From NCBI GenBank assembly GCA_964620345.1, contig CAZUHK010000155.1, forward strand, positions 1 to 7,435: a stretch of DNA of 7,435 bases, read 5' to 3'. This document shows positions 1-7,435 of the stretch, one piece after another. Origin of the DNA: CAZUHK01 sp964620345 (lineage in GTDB: Bacteria; Planctomycetota; Phycisphaerae; Phycisphaerales; Zrk34). The notes below the pieces were generated by a model that ran no database searches, was not told where the DNA came from, and saw only the letters and a program-made list of their open reading frames with translations. How positions within the stretch are numbered: position 1 is the first letter of the stretch; every line of letters starts with the position of its first letter. A program made the translations under genes and the position numbers.

Positions 1-241
1 TGATCGGTCAACGGGGCCCAAATCATTCAATCACGGCGGGACACGAGGCACTTGTGCGTCCGCGCCGAAAAAGGAGGAACTGGTCGGGTCGCGACTACCG
101 CCGGCCGCCGTGGACATCGTGGGGATGCGGGGCCCGAACCGCCGCGGGGCGTTTAGACATCAAGACGTCGGCGGGGCGGGTTTGTTCCGGTGATTCTCGC
201 CCACGGCGCACTTCTGCGACGCCGCCGCCGGCCCGCCGCAT

Positions 242-250
242 TGATAGAAT
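242..250 (+). promoter_or_regulatory. Probable extended -10 promoter of polA
   Basis: The sequence TGATAGAAT reads as an extended -10 element: TG, one base, then TAGAAT, which matches TATAAT at five of six positions. Only seven bases separate it from the ATG at 258, so transcription would be expected to start at or within a base or two of that ATG. This implies a leaderless or nearly leaderless message. There is no Shine-Dalgarno sequence directly before the ATG, which fits. I see no convincing -35 box at normal spacing, but an extended -10 can work without one. The assignment rests on pattern alone. Confidence 0.5.
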
Positions 251-257
251 CCCGCTC

Positions 258-3119
<2,862 letters not shown>

Positions 3120-3181
3120 CGCCGGCCCGCCACCGGCCAAGCCGCGCCCAGCGCCGCCCGGCCGTGCGAGCTTGCCGGGGC

Positions 3182-3187
3182 TACAAT
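3182..3187 (+). promoter_or_regulatory. Candidate -10 box for the small membrane protein gene
   Basis: TACAAT matches the TATAAT consensus at five of six positions in an otherwise very GC-rich stretch, 36 bases before the ATG at 3224. Transcription would start near 3193-3195 and leave a leader of about 30 bases. The same hexamer occurs before the SH3b gene at 5703, and a close variant precedes polA, which supports a shared sigma-70-like signal. No good -35 box is visible at 16-18 bases upstream. Confidence 0.4.
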
Positions 3188-3223
3188 GCCAGCGCGACAC
3201 CGATGCACTCAAGCGAGCGATCC

Positions 3224-3517
3224 ATGTTTCGCGTTCATGTTGGCAACCTCAAAGATCAGCCCGGCCTCGGCGGGGACATGTACCGCCGCTTCACCGGCCG
3301 GCCCGCGTGGGTCTGGGGCGTCGCGGCGCTGGTCGGCATCGTGCCTTTCGCCATCGTCATCGCCCTGCTGGCGCTGGCGGCGCTGGTCACCACCGCGATC
3401 GTCTTCACCATCCTGGGCGCGATCGATTCGGTCATCCAGGGCGTTGCCGGCAACACAGGCGGCGACGGCCGACAAGAAGGTCGGCGCAACGTCACCGTCG
3501 TCCGCGACGAGGGCTGA
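3224..3517 (+). CDS. Small hypothetical membrane protein
   Basis: A 97-residue protein I do not recognise. Residues 1-27 are polar and basic (RRFTGR at 21-26). Residues 28-67 form about 40 nearly uninterrupted hydrophobic positions with a proline at 41, long enough for two tightly packed helices or one long helix with a kink. The C-terminal 30 residues are Gly-rich and charged (RQEGRRN) and end in an acidic DEG. There are no Cys or His motifs and no cleavable signal peptide. The start at 3224 is preferred because it gives a compact N-terminus about 30 bases after the expected transcription start. An in-frame ATG at 3203 would add seven residues, and the ribosome-binding site is weak for both. 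The gene follows polA by 104 bases with its own -10 box and converges on nrnA. It is probably a real gene, because the hydrophobic pattern is coherent and it fills the gap without overlap. The function is unknown. Confidence 0.6.
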   Translation: MFRVHVGNLKDQPGLGGDMYRRFTGRPAWVWGVAALVGIVPFAIVIALLALAALVTTAIVFTILGAIDSVIQGVAGNTGGDGRQEGRRNVTVVRDEG

Positions 3518-3530
3518 CGCCCGGCGCATC

Positions 3531-3550
3531 GCCATCGTTCACACGATGGC
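3531..3550 (+). terminator. Hairpin between convergent genes, possible bidirectional terminator
   Basis: A perfect 7-base inverted repeat (GCCATCG / CGATGGC) with a 6-base loop lies 13 bases after the stop of the small membrane gene and in the gap before the 3' end of nrnA. Its symmetry means it could act on transcripts from both sides. There is no run of T on either strand, so it is not a textbook intrinsic terminator. The position is the main support. A chance inverted repeat cannot be excluded. Confidence 0.35.
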
Positions 3551-3618
3551 CCAACCCGTCTATCCAATTGCGCGATCCCCGCTCAGCGCCTCGGTCTTCT
3601 CGGCACCTTGGTGGTGAT

Positions 3619-4626
3619 TCACTTAGCCAGCGCCGCTTCGATCGCTTCGATGACCTGCTCGCGCACCGGGTCGATGGGCTTTTCGACCTTGGCGCCGGCG
3701 GCGCGGGCGTGGCCGCCGCCGCCGAACCGCTGGGCGAGCTGGTTCATGTCGATCGCATCGTCGCCGGGCTTGGAGCGGAAGCTCACGCGCGTCTGCTGGC
3801 CCTGTTCGACGACCAGCGCGACGACGCGCACGTCTTCGACGGTCTGGGGCAGGTCGACCAGGCGTTCGGTCTCATCGGGCCGGGCGCCGGTCTGCTCGAA
3901 GTCCCTGGCCCGCAGGGTGAGCAGGGCCGCGTGCCCGTCGGCGATGGTCTGCATGTTCTGCAGCGCCCGGGTGAGCAGGGCGAGTTTCTCGTGGCGTTCG
4001 CCCTGTTCGGTGCGGGCGTAGAGCGCCGCGTGATCGACGCCCCGCTCGAGCAGGCGCGCGGCGAGGCGGTGGGTGTTGGGCCGGGTGTTGGAAAAGCGGA
4101 ACCAGCCGGTGTCCGACGCGATGCCCAGGAACAGCGCCTCGGCCATGGGCCGGTCGATCGCGACGCCCATCGCGCCGATCAGGTCGGCCACGATCTCGCA
4201 CGCCGCGGCGGCCCGGGCGTCGACGAAGCGCTCGGCGGCCACGTCGTCGCCGTGCAGGTGGTGGTCGATGACGATCACCTTCTGCCGCCGCGGCGCCAGC
4301 CAATCGCGCAACGCATCGAGCTGACTCCACGCGCCGGTGTCGGTGATGACGATCAGGTCCGGCTCGGCGATGTCCGCCGCCGCGGCGCCTTCGTGCACGA
4401 CCAGCGCCGCACCGTCGCCGGCGAACACAAGGTTCGGCGGCAGCGGCGGCAACACGCGGTACTCGACCGTCTTGTCGCGCTGCCGCAGGGCCCGGCCCAG
4501 CGCGACGATCGACCCCAGCGCATCGCCATCGGGCTTGGCGTGCGTGGTCAGCATGATCCGCCGGACCCCCGAAAGCCGATCGGCGATCGCCGCGAGCGTC
4601 GTGTTGGATTGGTACGACTCAGTCAT
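3619..4626 (-). CDS. nrnA: DHH/DHHA1 phosphoesterase, NrnA-like oligoribonuclease / pAp phosphatase
   Basis: A 335-residue cytoplasmic protein with the complete DHH-family metal site: HAKPDGDALGS (H29, D33, D35), D96 in ITDTG, the DHH signature at 121-123 (VIDHH) and D172 in GIASDTGWFRF. The C-terminal DHHA1 domain carries FGGGGH (302-306) followed by ARAAG, the substrate-binding loop. Length and motif order match NrnA proteins, which degrade 2-5-nucleotide RNA fragments to mononucleotides and remove the 3'-phosphate of pAp. RecJ and GdpP-type proteins are ruled out because they are larger and have extra domains. Whether both NrnA activities are present cannot be told from sequence. The start codon lies inside the end of ribF: the eight bases ATGACTGA are shared, so translation is probably coupled to ribF. 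A GGAG sits 13 bases upstream, rather far for an efficient independent ribosome-binding site, which supports coupling. Confidence 0.9.
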   Translation of the reverse strand: MTESYQSNTTLAAIADRLSGVRRIMLTTHAKPDGDALGSIVALGRALRQRDKTVEYRVLPPLPPNLVFAGDGAALVVHEGAAAADIAEPDLIVITDTGAWSQLDALRDWLAPRRQKVIVIDHHLHGDDVAAERFVDARAAAACEIVADLIGAMGVAIDRPMAEALFLGIASDTGWFRFSNTRPNTHRLAARLLERGVDHAALYARTEQGERHEKLALLTRALQNMQTIADGHAALLTLRARDFEQTGARPDETERLVDLPQTVEDVRVVALVVEQGQQTRVSFRSKPGDDAIDMNQLAQRFGGGGHARAAGAKVEKPIDPVREQVIEAIEAALAK

Positions 4627-5578
4627 GCGCGATCACGTGCTCCACGTGAATGTTGGCGTCGGCCGGGTCGATCAGGCCCGACGTGGCCAGCGTGCGGATG
4701 GTAGCCACATCGTGGCCGATCTGCGCCCGCAGCGCCTGGGCGTCGGCGAAGCGCCACTGATCGCGCAGCCAGCGGATCAGCTCGACCGTCAGCGTCTTGC
4801 CGTACAGCTCGCCGTCGTAGTCCAGCACGAAGGCCTCGCAGGTGCGGCGTTGGGCGCTGAACGTCGGGTTGAGGCCGACGCTCAGGGCGACCAGGTGCTC
4901 GCGGCCGGCCAGGCGCGTGCGGCAGGCGTACACGCCGTCGGCCGGGAGCATCTGCGGCGTCAGGTCGAGGTTGGCCGTGGGCGCATGGAGCGTGCGGCCG
5001 CGCTGCTCGCCGCTGACCACCGGCCCGCTGAGCACCCAAGGCCGGCCCAGGCAGCGCGTCGCGTCGGCGATCCGCCCGTGGCTCAGCAGCCAACGCACCA
5101 GCGTGCTGCTGACCGGCGCGATCGTCTTATCCACCAGCGCCACGCGCACCAGGTCGCTGACGATCACCTCGAAATCCAATCGCCGGCCCAGCTCGCGCAG
5201 CAGCTTCGTGTCGCCCGCGCGGGCCCGACCGAAGTGAAAGTTCTGCCCCTCGACCACCGCCAGGGTCTTCTGCTCGCCCACCATCTGCTCGATGAACCGC
5301 TCGGGCGCCAGGCCCAGCAGATCGGCGGTCGGCTCCAGCCAGCGGATCGCATCGGCCCCGGCGTCACGCAGGGCCTCTTCCTTCTGATGGCGGTGCATGA
5401 CCTGCGGCGGGGCCTGGGTCGGCCGCAGCACGTTGACCGGGTGCTCGGTGAACGTCACCGCCACGACACGCGCATCGTAATCGTCCGCCAGGCGCCGGGC
5501 CTCGCCGAACAGCGCCAGGTGGCCGCGGTGCACCCCGTCGAAGTTGCCGATCACCAGCACGGCGGGTCGTTCGTTCAT
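4619..5578 (-). CDS. ribF: Bifunctional riboflavin kinase / FAD synthetase
   Basis: A 319-residue enzyme, the usual RibF length, that phosphorylates riboflavin to FMN and adenylylates FMN to FAD in the cytoplasm. The N-terminal FMN adenylyltransferase domain has the nucleotide-binding GNFDGVHRGH (11-20), an EHP motif (45-47), GQNFHFGRARAG (111-122) and VSSTLVR (156-162). The C-terminal riboflavin kinase domain has the RGR turn (193-195), the PTAN motif (200-203) that binds Mg-ATP, NPTF (237-240) and the probable catalytic Glu at 248 before the LDYDGELYG segment. Both activities should be intact. The frame is open a further 69 codons upstream, but that part is Arg/Gly-rich and overlaps the divergent promoter region. 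The ATG at 5578 puts the nucleotide-binding motif at the normal distance from the N-terminus. The gene is first of a two-gene operon with nrnA. No FMN riboswitch is recognisable before it, and the short leader leaves no room for one. Confidence 0.95.
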   Translation of the reverse strand: MNERPAVLVIGNFDGVHRGHLALFGEARRLADDYDARVVAVTFTEHPVNVLRPTQAPPQVMHRHQKEEALRDAGADAIRWLEPTADLLGLAPERFIEQMVGEQKTLAVVEGQNFHFGRARAGDTKLLRELGRRLDFEVIVSDLVRVALVDKTIAPVSSTLVRWLLSHGRIADATRCLGRPWVLSGPVVSGEQRGRTLHAPTANLDLTPQMLPADGVYACRTRLAGREHLVALSVGLNPTFSAQRRTCEAFVLDYDGELYGKTLTVELIRWLRDQWRFADAQALRAQIGHDVATIRTLATSGLIDPADANIHVEHVIAHD

Positions 5579-5586
5579 CGGCTCAC

Positions 5587-5616
5587 AGCATAGCCGCGAT
5601 CCGCCCCGGCGTTCAC
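5587..5616 (-). promoter_or_regulatory. Candidate promoter of the ribF-nrnA operon
   Basis: On the minus strand TATGCT (5592 down to 5587) resembles a -10 box (four of six consensus bases), and GTGAAC (5616 down to 5611) lies 18 bases upstream as a weak -35 (three of six). Eight bases separate the -10 from the ribF ATG, nearly the same as the seven at polA. The message would then start at or just before the start codon. No Shine-Dalgarno sequence precedes this ATG. Individually weak; the repeated geometry is the argument. Confidence 0.3.
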
Positions 5617-5702
5617 CACCGGCGTGCTGCGCCCGCCGAGCGCCCGCGCCGCCGGCCAGGGCCGGTCCGCGGCTTTCGCGTAGCGATCGGCCCGCGCGGC
5701 GG

Positions 5703-5708
5703 TACAAT
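5703..5708 (+). promoter_or_regulatory. Candidate -10 box of the SH3b protein gene
   Basis: TACAAT, identical to the hexamer at 3182, stands out in a GC-rich divergent intergenic region 46 bases before the ATG at 5755. It would give a leader of about 40 bases that includes the ribosome-binding site. A -35 partner is not clear: TAGCGA at 5681-5686 has the right spacing but only three consensus bases. It faces away from the ribF promoter about 90 bases to its left. Confidence 0.45.
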
Positions 5709-5740
5709 GAACCATTGAAACTTCGGGCCAGAATCCGCGA

Positions 5741-5745
5741 AAGGA
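5741..5745 (+). promoter_or_regulatory. Ribosome-binding site that decides the start of the SH3b gene
   Basis: AAGGA lies nine bases before the ATG at 5755, a good Shine-Dalgarno spacing. It directly abuts the in-frame ATG at 5746, too close for that codon to be used. The start is therefore set at 5755. This also gives a cleaner signal peptide beginning MNRT. Confidence 0.7.
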
Positions 5746-5754
5746 ATGGCTGAC

Positions 5755-7248
5755 ATGAACCGCACGATGATCTGCACCGTGGCACTGCTGATGCTCAGCA
5801 CCGCCATCGCGTGGGGCCAGGACAACGCGACCGGACCCAACCCGCCGTTCACCGGCGTGGTCGGGGCCGACGACGTCTACGTCCGCGCCTGGGCCTCGAA
5901 GAACTACTACCCGATCGCCAAGCTCAACACCGGCGACCTGGTCAAGGTCAAAGAAGAGCTGTATGGCTGGTACGTCATCGAAGCGCCCAAGAACACCTAC
6001 AGCTACATCTCGGCGCAGTACGTCACGCTGGACGACGATGGCAAGACCGGGACGGTGACCGGCAACGCGGTGCGTGTCCGCGCCGCCTCGCCCGCCGGGC
6101 CGGCCCGCAGCTACAAGGCCCAGCTCAAGCTCGATCGCGGCGCGACGGTGACTGTGCTGGGCACCGAGGAGGGCTGGTACAAGATCACCCCGCCGGCCGG
6201 CGCGACCGCGTGCATCCACGGCGACTACGTGACCCAGGCCACCGCCGCACAGATCGCCGCGGCCAAAGGCGATGATGAAGACGCCGCGCAGCCCGACGCC
6301 CCGGACGCCCCGGACACCCCGGACGCGGGCGATGCGGCAGATGCGGCAGACGGCGCGAACACCGCCGACGCCACCGACGCGGCGGACGTCCCCGACACGA
6401 TGGACAACGCGGCCGATGTGACAGACGCAGCGGCCGCGGCGGACGTTGCCACGGACGTCGCGGACGTGGCCGACGTGGCCGACGTGGCCGACGTGGCTGA
6501 CGTGGCTGACGTGGCCGACCCGGCGACCGATGTCGCGGACGTCGCCGACGCGGGTGACGCGACAACCACCACCGATGAAGACGGCACGACCACCACCGTG
6601 CGGACGACCGACACGACGACGACCACGACCGTCGTCGCCGGCGGCGATGGCGTGGCCACGGCGCCGACCGACCCGGACGCCGACGGTGTCGTCGAGGCCG
6701 ACGCCGACGGTGACCAGACCGCGCCCGCTTCGACCGTGTCCGCCAGACTCGGCGATTTGGAGCAGCGCTTCGCCGAGGCCTCGGTCAAGCCGCTGGCCGA
6801 GCAACCGATCACGGAGATGCAGTCGGCCTACGCCGAGCTGGGCGGCGACCCGGCGCTTGGCGAGGAAGAGCGCATCGTCGTCCAGACGCGACTGGAGGTG
6901 CTGCGCACCCGGGCCGACCTCAAGGCGATGCAGATCGAGCTGGCCCGGGCCCGCGAGCAGTTGGTCGAGCAGCAGCGGTCCGTGGCCGATGCGTCGGACT
7001 ACGACGCGGTCGGCAAGCTGCTGGCCAGCACGCTGTACACCGGCGACCGCCTGCCGCTGCTATACCGCCTGGTCGATCCGATGAGCGGGCGGACCGTGGG
7101 CTACGTCAAGCCGGCCGATGACAACCGGCTCCGCCGCCTGCTCGGCCGCATCGTCGGCATCGAGGGCCAGAGCAACTACCACCCGGGCCTCAAGCTCAAC
7201 GTCATCACCGTCGAGCGCGCCGACGCGCTGGCGGCGACCGGCGGTTGA
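5755..7248 (+). CDS. Secreted protein with two SH3b-like domains, Asp/Ala/Thr-rich linker and coiled coil
   Basis: A 497-residue protein I cannot name. Residues 1-21 look like a signal peptide: Met-Asn-Arg, a hydrophobic core, then AWG before QDN as a likely signal peptidase I site. Two related units follow at about 34-97 and 98-161. Each has a V(Y/R)VRA strand, a turn, a GD or RG hinge with VKV or VTV, GWY(V/K)I, and a final YVT strand, the pattern of bacterial SH3 (SH3b) domains that often bind peptidoglycan or other wall material. Residues about 173-328 are low-complexity, rich in Asp, Ala, Thr and Pro, and include seven consecutive DVA units and a DPDADG motif reminiscent of calcium-binding acidic loops. 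About 329-415 is predicted helical and probably coiled coil (Leu/Glu/Arg/Gln-rich). Residues about 423-497 form a compact domain with YTGDRLPLLYRLVDP and a GYVKP turn, possibly a further SH3-like or OB-like fold. There is no C-terminal membrane anchor. It probably acts in the periplasm or at the cell surface. A role in envelope structure is inference. It diverges from ribF. Confidence 0.85.
   Translation: MNRTMICTVALLMLSTAIAWGQDNATGPNPPFTGVVGADDVYVRAWASKNYYPIAKLNTGDLVKVKEELYGWYVIEAPKNTYSYISAQYVTLDDDGKTGTVTGNAVRVRAASPAGPARSYKAQLKLDRGATVTVLGTEEGWYKITPPAGATACIHGDYVTQATAAQIAAAKGDDEDAAQPDAPDAPDTPDAGDAADAADGANTADATDAADVPDTMDNAADVTDAAAAADVATDVADVADVADVADVADVADVADPATDVADVADAGDATTTTDEDGTTTTVRTTDTTTTTTVVAGGDGVATAPTDPDADGVVEADADGDQTAPASTVSARLGDLEQRFAEASVKPLAEQPITEMQSAYAELGGDPALGEEERIVVQTRLEVLRTRADLKAMQIELARAREQLVEQQRSVADASDYDAVGKLLASTLYTGDRLPLLYRLVDPMSGRTVGYVKPADDNRLRRLLGRIVGIEGQSNYHPGLKLNVITVERADALAATGG
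6454..6516 (+). repeat. In-frame 9-base tandem repeat encoding (Asp-Val-Ala)7
   Basis: Seven consecutive 9-base units encode DVA. The last six (6463-6516) are GACGTGGCC or GACGTGGCT, differing only at the third base of the Ala codon. The first is GACGTCGCG. Diverged copies lie on both sides (DVAT before; DPAT, DVADVA and DAGD after). The near identity at synonymous positions points to recent unit duplication by slippage or unequal exchange, and the outer copies look older. Gain or loss of units keeps the frame, so the array can vary in length without breaking the gene. Confidence 0.9.
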
Positions 7249-7435
7249 GCAGAGCCGCAGCGCCGCCTGCCGCGGCGGCCGGCCATGATCGCCGCGCCCG
7301 CGCCCAGCAACAGCAGCGTCGCGGGCTCGGGGATGGGGTTGAGTGGATCGTCGCCCGGCCCGCCCAATCGGGACGTGCCAACGGCCGCGCCGCCGCCGCC
7401 CGATCCGCCCCCGCCGCGCACCGGGCCACCGGCGC
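7176..7435 (-). CDS. 3' end of a PEP-CTERM protein gene (start lies outside the window)
   Basis: The frame is open through the right edge of the window, so only the C-terminus is visible. It has a Gly-rich stretch (GGGGSGGGG), then PIPEPATLLLLGAGA, a short hydrophobic segment and RRGRRR. This is the PEP-CTERM sorting signal (PEP motif, membrane helix, basic patch; about 7331 down to 7260), which exosortases cleave in exopolysaccharide-producing and planctomycete bacteria to place proteins at the cell surface. The exosortase itself is not here. Such proteins normally end within a few residues of the basic patch. Here the frame runs 27 residues further (from Cys-Gly-Ser to the stop at 7176) and overlaps the last 73 bases of the convergent SH3b gene. 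One base change in the TGC codon after RRGRRR (7259-7257) would give a stop at the usual place. The nature of the exported domain cannot be judged. Confidence 0.75.
   Translation of the reverse strand, partial: AGGPVRGGGGSGGGGAAVGTSRLGGPGDDPLNPIPEPATLLLLGAGAAIMAGRRGRRRCGSAQPPVAASASARSTVMTLSLRPGW

Noticed and set aside
71..77. Strong Shine-Dalgarno-like AAGGAGG upstream of polA
   Set aside because: No ATG, GTG or TTG lies at usable distance after it. A CTG-started frame gives only a short peptide without recognisable features. Probably a chance purine run.
54..257. In-frame upstream extension of polA from a GTG at 54, adding 68 residues
   Set aside because: The added part is Arg/Pro/Gly-rich with no resemblance to PolA. 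The 5' nuclease domain begins normally just after the ATG at 258, and a -10 box lies inside the extension.
3121..3137. Short inverted repeat (GCCGG / CCGGC) just after polA as a terminator
   Set aside because: Only five base pairs, no T run, and such repeats are expected often in GC-rich spacers.
3172..4704. Long plus-strand frame opposite nrnA (510 codons)
   Set aside because: The minus strand has every DHH and DHHA1 catalytic motif in order. The plus frame is Arg/Gly/Asp-rich with no domain signal.
5579..5754. FMN riboswitch or other structured RNA upstream of ribF
   Set aside because: The likely ribF leader is only a few bases long, and the conserved FMN riboswitch helices are not recognisable in the intergenic region.
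5579..5785. N-terminal extension of ribF by 69 codons up to 5785
   Set aside because: It is Arg/Gly-rich, overlaps the divergent promoter region and the start of the SH3b gene, and would displace the nucleotide-binding motif from its normal N-terminal place.
5575..6804. Long minus-strand frame with Gly/Val/His-rich repeats opposite the SH3b gene
   Set aside because: Its repetitive sequence is just the complement of the DVA array and acidic linker. The plus strand has a signal peptide, a ribosome-binding site and domain structure, so this is a GC-rich shadow frame.
7262..7279. GC-only hairpin (GCCGCC / GGCGGC) after the SH3b stop as a terminator
   Set aside because: It coincides with the arginine codons of the PEP-CTERM basic patch, whose CGC/CGG bias makes such repeats by chance, and no T run follows.

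Overview
The window is GC-rich, gene-dense bacterial DNA. It most resembles a planctomycete, probably of the Phycisphaerae type. That placement is an inference from three things: the base composition, a PEP-CTERM sorting tail at the right edge, and TA(C/G)AAT-like -10 boxes. No rRNA or other strong taxonomic marker is present. Most of the window is housekeeping. I see no mobile element, CRISPR array, tRNA or rRNA, and no obvious defence or biosynthetic system.

Layout: bases 1-257 are non-coding as far as I can tell and end in a probable promoter. A complete three-domain DNA polymerase I (polA, 258-3119, +) follows, with all its polymerase and proofreading catalytic motifs. Next is a small hydrophobic membrane protein of unknown function (3224-3517, +). 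It converges on a two-gene minus-strand operon: ribF (5578 down to 4619), which makes FMN and FAD, then an NrnA-like DHH/DHHA1 phosphoesterase (4626 down to 3619). The two overlap by 8 bases. In many bacteria these two families lie in one nusA-infB-rbfA-nrnA-truB-ribF neighbourhood, so the pair looks like a surviving piece of that cluster. A short hairpin sits between the converging genes.

On the other side of ribF, a 176-base divergent intergenic region drives a plus-strand gene (5755-7248). It encodes a secreted protein with two SH3b-like domains, a long Asp/Ala/Thr low-complexity linker containing a perfect DVA tandem repeat, a coiled-coil segment and a conserved-looking C-terminal domain. 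The right edge holds the 3' end of a minus-strand gene with a PEP-CTERM tail. Its reading frame overlaps the end of the SH3b gene.

The parts worth a second look are the SH3b protein and its repeat linker, the -10 boxes placed so close to polA and ribF that their messages may be leaderless, and the unusual tail of the PEP-CTERM frame. Nothing here amounts to clear evidence of a new multi-gene system.
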